This document shows positions 52,182 through 60,448 of a DNA stretch of 64,000 nt, piece by piece. The position numbers and the translations under genes were made by a program. The DNA is from Bradyrhizobium tropiciagri. Lineage in GTDB: Bacteria > Pseudomonadota > Alphaproteobacteria > Rhizobiales > Xanthobacteraceae. Positions within the stretch are counted from its first letter, which is position 1. The number at the start of each line of letters is the position of its first letter. The notes under the pieces were generated by a model. It ran no database searches, was not told the origin of the DNA, and saw nothing but the letters and a program-made list of their open reading frames with translations. The stretch covers positions 806,001-870,000 of the forward strand of contig NZ_JAFCKH010000001.1 of NCBI RefSeq assembly GCF_018130505.1, in the 5' to 3' direction.

Positions 52182-52802
52182 TCAGGCGACGCCGCTCTCG
52201 ATGGCCAATCGCACCAGCTCGGCCGAGGTGCGCACGCCGAGCTTCTGGCGCATGAGCGAAGACGTGTTGGCGACCGTCTTGTAGGAGGAATGCACCAGCC
52301 AGGCAATCTCCGACAGGCTCTTGCCCGAGCTGAGCAGGCGCAGGATCTCCATCTCGCGTGAGGTCAGCTTCGACAGCGGATTCTGTGCGAAGGCCGGCCG
52401 CGCGAAGGCGACGCTGCGCGCGATCGCGGGCGGCAGATAGACGCCGCCACCTCCGACCTCGCGCACCGCTTCGACCAGATCGTTGGGATCGCCGGTCTTG
52501 GAGACGTAGCCCTTGGCGCCGATGTCGATGGCGCGCGCGGCGAACGCGGGGTCGTCGTTCATGCTGAACATAATGATGCGCGCCGTGGCATCGCGCGCCA
52601 GGATACGGCGCGCGAGCTCGAAGCCGGAGACCGTCGGCAGGTTGATGTCGATCACGCAGATGTCGGGCTTTTCGGCGACGAAGGCCTGCTCGCCGCTCTC
52701 GGCGTCGGCGGCTTCGAGCAGCGCGACCGCGGGATCGTCGGCGAACACCGTGCGGCAGCCCGAGGCGACGATCGGATGGTCATCCACGATCAGAATGCGC
52801 AT
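52182..52802 (-). CDS. NarL/LuxR-type response regulator, FlhR-like
   Basis: A 206-residue two-domain regulator. The receiver domain has the acidic pair in VDDHPI, phosphoacceptor Asp in CVIDINLPTVSG (about residue 52) and Lys in GAKGYVSKTG. The C-terminal LuxR helix-turn-helix is LTSREMEILRLLSSGKSLSE then IAWLVHSSYKTVANTSSLMRQK. Its divergent partner is the histidine kinase at 52981, and it lies next to fghA. The arrangement matches FlhRS of Paracoccus, which controls the formaldehyde pathway genes. Confidence 0.85.
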   Translation of the reverse strand: MRILIVDDHPIVASGCRTVFADDPAVALLEAADAESGEQAFVAEKPDICVIDINLPTVSGFELARRILARDATARIIMFSMNDDPAFAARAIDIGAKGYVSKTGDPNDLVEAVREVGGGGVYLPPAIARSVAFARPAFAQNPLSKLTSREMEILRLLSSGKSLSEIAWLVHSSYKTVANTSSLMRQKLGVRTSAELVRLAIESGVA

Positions 52803-52980
52803 GGCGTTGTCCGTCGACCCACTCGCTCCACCCATCAATCCGTTGTTCGCACAAGAAGCGGCGGTCAGTTCCCGACTTGTGCGCCGCGTGCAAGATTGCA
52901 TTAGGGTGCGATTAGATAGCCGGGCAAATTTGGCTGTCAACGATCCTCTGGGAGGATGGTTCGCAGTCGGGGGCAACGCA

Positions 52981-54342
52981 ATGTGGCGAAATCTATCCTT
53001 GCGCGCGCGCATCAACCTGCTGCTGGCGCTGATCTTGCTGCTTGGGCTCGGCATCAATATCGCGCGGCTGGTGATTGAAGCGGGGCCGCGCGTCCAGGCC
53101 GAGGACCAGAGCGTGATCCGGCTGGCGCGCGAGTTTGTCGCAACCATCGTTGCCGATCTCAACGAGGCGCCGGATCCCGACGCACGGCTCGATCAGATCG
53201 TCCGCGACCTGAGCCGGCTGCGTCATGTCAGCATCACACGGCAGGATGACGCGACGGTGAAGGTGCCCGAACGTTCCGTGGAGACCGGCGATCCGCGGGC
53301 GCCGGCGTGGTTCGTCGCGCTGGTCCATCCCGAGCAGACCTCGGTGCGGGTGCCGGTGTCGATTCACGGCAAGCCGCAATCGCTGCTGATCACCTCGCAT
53401 CCCGACGACGAAATGGCCGAGATCTGGGACGGCATCGTCACCCAGCTCGAGGTCGGCACGGCGATCGCGGTCGCGCTGCTGCTGGTGACGATGCTGGTGG
53501 TCGGCCGCGCGCTGGCGCCGCTGCAGGCGCTGTCGGAGGCCATGACCAATATCGAGGCAGGCTTTTACGACGCGCGTGTCGAGCCCGGCGGATCGCCCGA
53601 ACTGGCCGCGATCTGTGCCAAACTGAACCATCTGGCGGCGACATTGGGCGAGGCGGTGGAGGGCAAGCGGCAGCTCGCCGAGCGCGCGGTCTCGCTGCAG
53701 GATTCCGAGCGCAAGGAGATCGCGCGCGAGCTGCACGACGAGTTCGGGCCGTATCTGTTTGCATTGCGCGCGCATGCCGGCGCGCTGACGCGCTTGTCCG
53801 AGGTCGACAAGCCGGATCCCGCGGCGCTGCGCAAGCACGGCAATGCCATCCTCGAGCAGGTCAATGCGCTGCAGCAATTTACCCGCCGGATCCTCGAACG
53901 GCTGCGTCCGGTCGGGCTGGCCGAGCTAGGACTTCGTGAAGCCCTCGGTGCCTTGGTGCGGCTGTGGAGCGAGACTCACCCGGAGGTCGCGATCGAAAGC
54001 CGCATCTCGGGCAGCCTCGGCGAGGTCGGCGAGACCGCCGATCTCACGATCTACCGCATCGTCCAGGAGGCCCTCACCAATGTGTTCCGCCACGCCGGCG
54101 CAACCGCAGTCGATATCACGATCGAGCCTGCGGAGCGGCAGACCGGCGTGCATGGCAGCCGCGGCTGCGCCCTGGTGCGGATCAGCGACAATGGCGGCGG
54201 CCTGCGCCCGGATCACCGGCTCGGGCATGGCCTGACCGGCATGCGCGAGCGAATCCTGGCGCTCGGCGGCACGCTCGACATCGATTCCGGCGATGACGGC
54301 GTGACCGTCGAGGCGCTTGTTCCCAAAGCTGCGCCGTCTTAA
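52981..54342 (+). CDS. Membrane sensor histidine kinase, FlhS-like (HisKA_3)
   Basis: A 453-residue inner-membrane kinase: helix one about residues 10-32 (ARINLLLALILLLGLGI), periplasmic sensor about 33-155, helix two around VGTAIAVALLLVTMLVVGRALAPL, a HAMP domain, the HisKA_3 box RKEIARELHDEFGPYLFALR with the phospho-His, and an ATPase domain with N-box ALTNVFRHAGAT and G-boxes DNGGGL and GLTGMRER. It is divergent from the response-regulator gene across 178 bases. The likely signal is formaldehyde or a C1 metabolite, by analogy with FlhS. Confidence 0.87.
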   Translation: MWRNLSLRARINLLLALILLLGLGINIARLVIEAGPRVQAEDQSVIRLAREFVATIVADLNEAPDPDARLDQIVRDLSRLRHVSITRQDDATVKVPERSVETGDPRAPAWFVALVHPEQTSVRVPVSIHGKPQSLLITSHPDDEMAEIWDGIVTQLEVGTAIAVALLLVTMLVVGRALAPLQALSEAMTNIEAGFYDARVEPGGSPELAAICAKLNHLAATLGEAVEGKRQLAERAVSLQDSERKEIARELHDEFGPYLFALRAHAGALTRLSEVDKPDPAALRKHGNAILEQVNALQQFTRRILERLRPVGLAELGLREALGALVRLWSETHPEVAIESRISGSLGEVGETADLTIYRIVQEALTNVFRHAGATAVDITIEPAERQTGVHGSRGCALVRISDNGGGLRPDHRLGHGLTGMRERILALGGTLDIDSGDDGVTVEALVPKAAPS

Positions 54343-54728
54343 GCCGCCGTTCGCGGCCAATGGGCGTAGACGGCCCAAGCCAGCGCGAGTGCGCCACAGA
54401 TCCAGAGCAGGATAATCGCAATCATGCCGGCCCGGCTCACCGGACGCTGCAGGGCTGCGGCGGCATTGGCGCGGCATTCGGCCATCACCTCATCGGGAAT
54501 CAGCGAGACGGCGAGCCAGATGCCCAGCGGCAGCAGAATCAGGTCGTCGAGATAGCCGAGCACGGGAATGAAATCCGGGATCAGGTCGATCGGCGAGAGC
54601 GCATAGGCCGCGATCGCGATGGCGAGCGCCTTGACGTACCAAGGCACGCGCGGATCGCGCGAGGCGAGATAGAGCGCGTAGCTGTCCCGTTTGAGGTTAC
54701 GCGCCCAGGTTTTGATGTTGGAGAGCAT
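54339..54728 (-). CDS. DUF1232 (YkvA-like) membrane protein
   Basis: A 129-residue protein with the conserved core YLASRDPRVPWYVKALAIAI and YALSPIDLIPDFIPVLGYLDD, the DUF1232 signature, then further hydrophobic helices. Its cellular role is unknown. It converges on the kinase gene, sharing the TTAA of the two stop codons. It is downstream of the AraC-type regulator on the same strand, 45 bases apart. Confidence 0.8.
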   Translation of the reverse strand: MLSNIKTWARNLKRDSYALYLASRDPRVPWYVKALAIAIAAYALSPIDLIPDFIPVLGYLDDLILLPLGIWLAVSLIPDEVMAECRANAAAALQRPVSRAGMIAIILLWICGALALAWAVYAHWPRTAA

Positions 54729-54773
54729 GGCACGACGCTGCCCGTTGGCGTGCGCGCACGCCGGGCGCAGGCG

Positions 54774-55748
54774 CTATTCCAGCACCACGTCGGCGGCCAG
54801 CGCGCCGTGCTGGCCCTTGTGGACGGAGGAGGGGGCGATGCCGAAATACTTCCGGAACACGCGGCTGAAATGCGAGGAGCTCGAGAAGCCCCAGGAGAAG
54901 GCGACGTCGGTGATGGTCTTGCCGTTCTGGCTTTCCAGCTCGGCCCGGCAATGCTGCAGCCGCGCCTTCCAGATGTAGTCGCTGACCGTCATGCCGCGGT
55001 CGCTGAACAGCATGTGCAGATAGCGCTTCGAACAGCCGAGCGCAGCGGAAATCCGGTCGATGCACAAATCCGGATCGCGCAAATGCTCGCGGATGAAGCC
55101 CTGCGCGCGCACATAGGTCGCCTCGGCGCTGCCGCGATCGAACATCGCGCCGGTCTCGCGCAGCGGCAGCAGCAGCAGATCGATCAGCGAATCGGCGACG
55201 CCCACCGCGTTCACCGGCGACAGCTTCGAGGCCTCGCCGAACGCGGCGTGGACGAAATCATAGGCGATGCGGCCGGTGCCGTTGCGCGCCGACAATTTGC
55301 ACGGCGCCATCTTGGAGAGCTGGAAGCCGCGCTCCTTCAACAGGTCCTTCGGCACGATCACCACCTCATGCCGCGTCAGCGACGGGCTGATGATGGTGTG
55401 CGGACACGACACGTCATAGGCGAAGCAGTCGCCGGGCATGATGTCGAAGTGGCGGCCGTTCTGCTCGAAATGCGAGACGCCGTGGGTTTGGAATACGATC
55501 TTGATGTAGGGGTGCTCGGACAGCTTGATGTTCGAGACGGTGTGCGCGACGCGATGCTGGCTCGCCTCGATCTGACACAGCTTCAGCCGCGAGACCGTGG
55601 TGTAGTTGATCCGGCCCTCGAGCGACGAACCTTCCAGCGGATCGATGTCGAACTGACCGCAAAGGTCAGTCAGCGCATCTGACCAGCGCTGGATCTGGCG
55701 CCGCGGCGTCAGTCCGGTCGTGCTGAGTGAATGGACGATATCCGACAT
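54774..55748 (-). CDS. AraC-family transcriptional regulator, candidate regulator of xoxF
   Basis: A 324-residue AraC/XylS-type protein with an N-terminal AraC_binding_2-like (FeaR/NphR-type) sensing domain and a C-terminal double helix-turn-helix (RISAALGCSKRYLHMLFSDRG; ITDVAFSWGFSSSSHFSRVFRKYFG). It is divergent from xoxF with 393 bases between start codons. An in-frame GTG at 55775 is an alternative start. Related AraC proteins beside alcohol dehydrogenase genes act as activators, so control of xoxF is plausible but unproven. Confidence 0.8.
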   Translation of the reverse strand: MSDIVHSLSTTGLTPRRQIQRWSDALTDLCGQFDIDPLEGSSLEGRINYTTVSRLKLCQIEASQHRVAHTVSNIKLSEHPYIKIVFQTHGVSHFEQNGRHFDIMPGDCFAYDVSCPHTIISPSLTRHEVVIVPKDLLKERGFQLSKMAPCKLSARNGTGRIAYDFVHAAFGEASKLSPVNAVGVADSLIDLLLLPLRETGAMFDRGSAEATYVRAQGFIREHLRDPDLCIDRISAALGCSKRYLHMLFSDRGMTVSDYIWKARLQHCRAELESQNGKTITDVAFSWGFSSSSHFSRVFRKYFGIAPSSVHKGQHGALAADVVLE

Positions 55749-56141
55749 TTTTCCAGCCACCGATTCGATCCCCACACGTGACTGCCAATCCGTAAAGTCC
55801 GGCCGGGAATAATGCCTTGCCCTCGTCTCGAGGGGGTGGGGCTGGATTCCTCCCGGTCAATTTCGGGCAATCCTCCGACTAAGTTCTTGCGCCGTCAAGC
55901 GCAACCTTGGAGGGCTCCGGCCCCTGCGACGAGCTGCGCGCAATCGCTGATGCTATGCAGCATGAACGGGCCTGCCGAACGGAACGAAAAATTTTTACGC
56001 AAGGTTCACTTTCGAGCAAACGGCTCTTCCCTTTTGGGCAAGCGGCCCGGAATCAACAGGGCTACGCCTAGGGAACCAAAATGGAAGAAGTGGGCCGTTC
56101 TCGACGGAAACCCTGAGCTCTTAAACTGGGAGGAATCCACG
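55749..56141. promoter_or_regulatory. Divergent control region between the AraC regulator and xoxF
   Basis: No gene is seen. Two dyads are clear: CCCTCG-TCT-CGAGGG at 55820-55834 and TTGCGC-N6-GCGCAA at 55887-55904. The second has the size of a typical operator. A GGGAGGAA ribosome site lies just before the xoxF ATG. Start sites cannot be placed from sequence alone. Confidence 0.5.
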
Positions 56142-57950
56142 ATGCGCAAGCTGCTCTACGCGACTGGTCTTGGGGCAATGGCGGTGTTCGCCGCCGGGGC
56201 TGCCAATGCCAATGACGACCTGCACAAAATGGCGCAGAACCCGAAAGACTGGGTGATGCCCACCGGCGATTACGCCAATACCCGCTACTCCAAGCTGAAT
56301 CAGATCAACGCCTCGAACGTCGGAAAGTTGCAGGTCGCCTGGACGTTTTCGACCGGCGTGCTGCGCGGCCACGAAGGTGGCCCGCTGATCATCGGCAACA
56401 TGATGTACGTCCACACCCCGTTCCCGAACAAGGTCTATGCTCTTGACCTTTCCAAGGACAACCAGATCGTCTGGAAGTACGAGCCGAAGCAGGATCCGAA
56501 CGTCATTCCGGTGATGTGCTGCGACACGGTGAACCGCGGTCTCGCCTATGGCGACGGCAAGATCTTCCTGCACCAGGCCGATACCACGCTGGTCGCGCTC
56601 GACGCCAAGACCGGCAAGGTGGACTGGACCGTGAAGAACGGCGATCCCAGCAAGGGCTCGACCGGTACCTCGGCGCCGATGGTGGTCAAGGACAAGGTCC
56701 TGATCGGCATCTCCGGCGGCGAGTTTGGCGTGCAGTGCCACGTCACCGCCTACGATACCAAGACGGGCAAGCAGGCATGGCGCGCCTTCTCCGAAGGTCC
56801 GGATGACCAGCTGCTGGTCGACCCCGAGAAGACCACCGCGCTCGGCAAGCCGATCGGCAAGGACTCCAGCCTCAAGACCTGGCAGGGCGACCAATGGAAG
56901 ATCGGCGGCGGTTGCACGTGGGGCTGGCTCGCCTATGACCCCGCGCTCGACCTCGTCTACTACGGCTCGGGCAACCCCTCGACCTGGAATCCGAAGCAGC
57001 GTCCGGGCGACAACAAGTGGTCGATGACCATCTTCGCGCGCAATGCCGACACCGGCATGGCGAAGTGGGTCTACCAGATGACCCCGCACGACGAGTGGGA
57101 CTATGACGGCGTCAACGAGATGATCCTGACCGACCAACAGGTCGGCGGCGCCGAGCGCAAGCTGCTCACCCACTTCGACCGCAACGGCCTCGGCTACACC
57201 CTCGATCGCGCCACCGGCGAGCTCCTGGTTGCCGAGAAGTACGATCCGAAGGTGAACTGGACCTCCGGCGTCGACATGAACAAGAGCTCCCCGACCTATG
57301 GCCGGCCGAAGGTGCTCGATGCCGCGTCGACCGACAAGGCCGGCGAGGACGTCAACGTCAAGGGCATCTGCCCTGCGGCGCTTGGCACCAAGGACCAGCA
57401 GCCGGCAGCGTACTCGCCGGACACCCAGCTGTTCTACGTACCGACCAACCACGTCTGCATGGACTATGAGCCGTTCAAGGTGAGCTACACCGCAGGTCAG
57501 CCCTATGTCGGCGCGACGCTGTCGATGTATCCGCCTCCCGGCGAAACCAACATGGGCAACTTCATTGCCTGGGATGGCAAGACCGGCAAGATCGTGTGGT
57601 CCAACAAGGAGCAGTTCTCGGTCTGGTCGGGTGCTCTCGCGACCGCCGGCGGCGTGGTGTTCTACGGCACGCTGGAAGGCTACCTGAAGGCTGTCGATGC
57701 CAAGACGGGCAAGGAGCTCTACAAGTTCAAGACTCCGTCCGGCATCATCGGCAACGTCACGACCTATGAGAACAATGGCAAGCAGTACGTCGCCGTGCTC
57801 TCGGGTGTCGGTGGCTGGGCAGGTATCGGCCTTGCGGCCGGTCTGACTGATCCGACGGCCGGCCTCGGCGCAGTCGGTGGTTATGCCGCGCTGAGCAACT
57901 ACACCGCGCTCGGTGGAACGCTCACCGTGTTCTCGCTGCCGCAGCAGTGA
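56142..57950 (+). CDS. xoxF: Lanthanide-dependent methanol dehydrogenase XoxF
   Basis: A 602-residue periplasmic quinoprotein oxidising methanol, and often formaldehyde, with PQQ and a light rare earth. The signal peptide is residues 1-23. The disulfide is Cys126-Cys127 (VMCCDT). Ligands are visible as Glu194 (SGGEFG), Asn278 (GSGNPS), catalytic Asp320 and lanthanide-specific Asp322 ([10 protein letters not shown]). The tail [12 protein letters not shown] is typical of XoxF5-type enzymes. No mxaF or other calcium methanol dehydrogenase gene is seen in the window. Start ATG follows GGGAGGAATCCAC. The XoxG gene follows across a strong hairpin. Confidence 0.97.
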   Translation: MRKLLYATGLGAMAVFAAGAANANDDLHKMAQNPKDWVMPTGDYANTRYSKLNQINASNVGKLQVAWTFSTGVLRGHEGGPLIIGNMMYVHTPFPNKVYALDLSKDNQIVWKYEPKQDPNVIPVMCCDTVNRGLAYGDGKIFLHQADTTLVALDAKTGKVDWTVKNGDPSKGSTGTSAPMVVKDKVLIGISGGEFGVQCHVTAYDTKTGKQAWRAFSEGPDDQLLVDPEKTTALGKPIGKDSSLKTWQGDQWKIGGGCTWGWLAYDPALDLVYYGSGNPSTWNPKQRPGDNKWSMTIFARNADTGMAKWVYQMTPHDEWDYDGVNEMILTDQQVGGAERKLLTHFDRNGLGYTLDRATGELLVAEKYDPKVNWTSGVDMNKSSPTYGRPKVLDAASTDKAGEDVNVKGICPAALGTKDQQPAAYSPDTQLFYVPTNHVCMDYEPFKVSYTAGQPYVGATLSMYPPPGETNMGNFIAWDGKTGKIVWSNKEQFSVWSGALATAGGVVFYGTLEGYLKAVDAKTGKELYKFKTPSGIIGNVTTYENNGKQYVAVLSGVGGWAGIGLAAGLTDPTAGLGAVGGYAALSNYTALGGTLTVFSLPQQ

Positions 57951-57966
57951 GCTGACCAACCTCGTT

Positions 57967-57996
57967 CCGGCGCATGGGGTGTGCTCCATGCGCCGG
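57967..57996 (+). terminator. Strong hairpin between xoxF and xoxG
   Basis: CCGGCGCATGG (57967-57977) pairs perfectly with CCATGCGCCGG (57986-57996) across an 8-base loop, 16 bases after the xoxF stop. It can terminate part of the transcripts or protect the xoxF 3' end, giving more XoxF than XoxG. Confidence 0.7.
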
Positions 57997-58030
57997 TCCG
58001 TCTCAAAATCGTACTGCGAGGATAAGGCTC

Positions 58031-58558
58031 TTGCGTAAGATCTGGCTTGTGACTGCCGCGATCCTTGTCGTGGCAATGGGAGGAGTTGCTTCCGCGGAGG
58101 ATGCAGGTGATCCAACCGCCGTGAAGAACGAGGACGGCAAGTATCTCGACAAGGATGGCAATCCGACGTTCAAGGTGACGTCCGACGGCACGACGGACTG
58201 GTACACTTACTCTGGATACCGCCGCTATCATTCGGAGTGCCACGTCTGTCACGGTCCCGACGGAATGGGATCGACCTACGCTCCGGCGCTGGCGAACTCG
58301 CTGAAGACGATGAGCTACGCGGATTTCCTCGGTGTCGTCGCGAGCGGACGCAAGAACGTCAGCACGTCGCAGGAAAACGTGATGCCGGCGTTCGGCGATA
58401 ATCCGAATGTTGCCTGCTACATGGACGACCTCTATGTCTACCTGCGCGCCCGCGCCAATGACGCGGTCGGGCGCGTCCGGCCGGCCAAGCACGAGAACAA
58501 GACGGAAGCCTATACCAAGGCTGAAGACGCCTGCATGGGCAACGGCACCAAGAAGTGA
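58031..58558 (+). CDS. xoxG: Cytochrome c XoxG, electron acceptor of XoxF
   Basis: A 175-residue periplasmic cytochrome of the methanol-oxidation type. Signal peptide about residues 1-22 (ending VASAED). Haem site CHVCH at about residues 70-74 (SECHVCHGPDG), and the axial Met likely in NVMPAFGDN. No ATG fits; TTG at 58031 is chosen because a GAGG/AAGG purine tract lies 6-12 bases upstream and a clean signal peptide starts there. It is the natural redox partner of XoxF just upstream. Confidence 0.88.
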   Translation: MRKIWLVTAAILVVAMGGVASAEDAGDPTAVKNEDGKYLDKDGNPTFKVTSDGTTDWYTYSGYRRYHSECHVCHGPDGMGSTYAPALANSLKTMSYADFLGVVASGRKNVSTSQENVMPAFGDNPNVACYMDDLYVYLRARANDAVGRVRPAKHENKTEAYTKAEDACMGNGTKK

Positions 58559-58607
58559 GCATGTCCGGCGCGGATGACAACCTGTTCAATGTTTTGTGGA
58601 GACCAAG

Positions 58608-59717
58608 ATGAAGACGCGCGCCGCAGTGGCATTCGAGGCAAAGAAGCCTCTTGAGATCGTCGAGCTGGATCTGGAAGGACCCAAGGCCGGCGAGGTTCTG
58701 GTCGAGATCAAGGCGACCGGCATCTGCCACACCGACGCCTACACGCTCGACGGCTTCGACAGCGAAGGCATCTTCCCGTCGATCCTCGGCCATGAGGGAG
58801 CCGGCATCGTGCGCGAGGTCGGCGCCGGCGTGACCTCGGTGAAGCCGGGCGATCACGTGATCCCGCTCTACACGCCCGAATGCCGCCAGTGCAAAAGCTG
58901 CCTCAGCCAGAAGACCAATCTCTGCACCGCGATCCGCGCCACGCAGGGCAAGGGCCTGATGCCTGACGGCACCTCGCGCTTCAGCTACAACGGCAAGCCC
59001 GTCTACCACTACATGGGCTGCTCGACCTTCTCGAACTTCACTGTGCTGCCTGAGATCGCAGTGGCGAAGATCCGCGAGGACGCGCCGTTCGACAAGAGCT
59101 GCTACATCGGCTGCGGCGTCACCACCGGCGTCGGCGCCGTGGTCAACACCGCCAAGGTGACACCGGGCTCCAACGTAGTGGTGTTCGGTCTCGGCGGCAT
59201 CGGGCTGAACGTGATCCAGGGCGCCAAGATGGTCGGCGCCGACAAGATCATCGGCGTCGACATCAACGACTCCAAGGAAGCCTGGGGCAAGCAGTTCGGC
59301 ATGACGCACTTCGTCAACCCGACCAAGGTCGGCGGCGACATCGTGCAGCATCTGGTCGGCCTCACCGACGGCGGCGCCGACTACACCTTCGACTGCACCG
59401 GCAACACCAATGTGATGCGCCAGGCGCTGGAAGCCTGCCATCGCGGCTGGGGCGTCTCGGTCGTGATCGGCGTTGCGGAATCCGGCAAGGAGATCGCGAC
59501 GCGGCCGTTCCAACTGGTCACCGGCCGGGTCTGGAAGGGCACCGCGTTCGGCGGCGCGCGCGGCCGCACCGACGTGCCGAAGATCGTCGACTGGTACATG
59601 AACGGAAAGATCCAGATCGATCCGATGATCACCCACGTGCTCAAGCTCGAAGAGATCAACAAGGGCTTCGACCTGATGCACGAGGGCAAATCGATCCGCT
59701 CGGTCGTCGTATTCTGA
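58608..59717 (+). CDS. frmA: Glutathione-dependent formaldehyde dehydrogenase (class III alcohol dehydrogenase)
   Basis: A 369-residue cytosolic zinc enzyme converting S-(hydroxymethyl)glutathione to S-formylglutathione with NAD. Catalytic zinc ligands are in [12 protein letters not shown] and LGHEGAGIV, the structural zinc cluster is [15 protein letters not shown], and the class III signature STFSNFTVL is present. The gene lies 49 bases after xoxG and is followed by gfa after 33 bases, so methanol and formaldehyde oxidation genes form one run. ATG at 58608 has GGAG 6-9 bases upstream. Confidence 0.97.
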   Translation: MKTRAAVAFEAKKPLEIVELDLEGPKAGEVLVEIKATGICHTDAYTLDGFDSEGIFPSILGHEGAGIVREVGAGVTSVKPGDHVIPLYTPECRQCKSCLSQKTNLCTAIRATQGKGLMPDGTSRFSYNGKPVYHYMGCSTFSNFTVLPEIAVAKIREDAPFDKSCYIGCGVTTGVGAVVNTAKVTPGSNVVVFGLGGIGLNVIQGAKMVGADKIIGVDINDSKEAWGKQFGMTHFVNPTKVGGDIVQHLVGLTDGGADYTFDCTGNTNVMRQALEACHRGWGVSVVIGVAESGKEIATRPFQLVTGRVWKGTAFGGARGRTDVPKIVDWYMNGKIQIDPMITHVLKLEEINKGFDLMHEGKSIRSVVVF

Positions 59718-59750
59718 GCTCAAACACCAAGCACTAAGGAGGATAGGCCA

Positions 59751-60314
59751 ATGACTGTTCATATCCACCCATCGGTCGACAGCGGCGTCAAACAGGGGTC
59801 GGGCAGCTTCGCCGGCGGGACCCTCGTCTGCAAATGCGCGGACAAGCCGGTCAAGGTCGGGATCAAGGGCGACGTCGCCCATAATCACGCCTGCGGCTGC
59901 ACCAAATGCTGGAAGCCGTCCGGCGCGACCTTCTCGGTCGTCGCGGTGGTGCCGCGCGAGAACGTCACCGTGCTGGAGAACGGTGACAAGCTGAAGATCG
60001 TCGACAGCGCCGCGGTGATCCAACGCCACGCCTGCACCGGCTGCGGCACCCACATGTACGGCCGGATCGAGAACAAGGGCCATCCGTTCTACGGCCTCGA
60101 TTTCATCCATCCCGAGCTGTTCCAGGAAACCGGCTCGGCCGCGCCCGGCTTCGCCGCGTTCGTCTCGTCGGTGATCGAATCCGGCGTCAAGCCGACCGAC
60201 ATGGCCGGAATCAGGTCGCGCCTGAAGGAGCTCGGGCTCGAGCCCTATGACTGCCTGTCACCACCGCTGATGGATGCGATCGCCACTCACGTCGCGAAAT
60301 CGAAAGCGGCCTGA
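59751..60314 (+). CDS. gfa: S-(hydroxymethyl)glutathione synthase
   Basis: A 187-residue zinc protein of the Gfa family that speeds formation of S-(hydroxymethyl)glutathione from formaldehyde. Zinc-binding Cys groups are seen in [24 protein letters not shown] and [11 protein letters not shown]. The end has the family [19 protein letters not shown]. An AGGAGG site precedes the ATG. It completes, with FrmA and FghA, the glutathione route to formate. Confidence 0.93.
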   Translation: MTVHIHPSVDSGVKQGSGSFAGGTLVCKCADKPVKVGIKGDVAHNHACGCTKCWKPSGATFSVVAVVPRENVTVLENGDKLKIVDSAAVIQRHACTGCGTHMYGRIENKGHPFYGLDFIHPELFQETGSAAPGFAAFVSSVIESGVKPTDMAGIRSRLKELGLEPYDCLSPPLMDAIATHVAKSKAA

Positions 60315-60353
60315 TCGAGGCTGCTCGAACCGGCTGGGCCCTGCATAAATCCC

Positions 60354-60379
60354 GCGCCGGCAGAGGGGTCTGTCGGCGC
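60354..60379 (+). terminator. Terminator hairpin after gfa
   Basis: GCGCCGGCAGA (60354-60364) pairs with TCTGTCGGCGC (60369-60379) with one G-T pair around GGGG. It starts 40 bases after the gfa stop and closes the xoxF-xoxG-frmA-gfa run. Confidence 0.7.
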
Positions 60380-60416
60380 AGGATGTTGCCGATATTACCC
60401 CCGTGACCTTGAACCT

Positions 60417-60448
60417 TGCATGCCCCGTGGGCGACCACAGGGCATGCA
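60417..60448. promoter_or_regulatory. Inverted repeat covering a start codon
   Basis: TGCATGCCCCGTGG (60417-60430) mirrors CCACAGGGCATGCA (60435-60448) with a single mismatch and a GCGA loop. The right arm contains the start ATG at 60444 and a purine tract. In RNA it would hide the ribosome site; in DNA it could be an operator. Confidence 0.5.

Noticed and set aside
56142-57950. Calcium-type MxaF methanol dehydrogenase
   Set aside because: Asp322 in DYD replaces the Ala of MxaF, and no mxaI, mxaR or related genes accompany it.
56121-58115. 664-codon antisense open frame opposite xoxF
   Set aside because: No family motif; XoxF on the other strand is certain.
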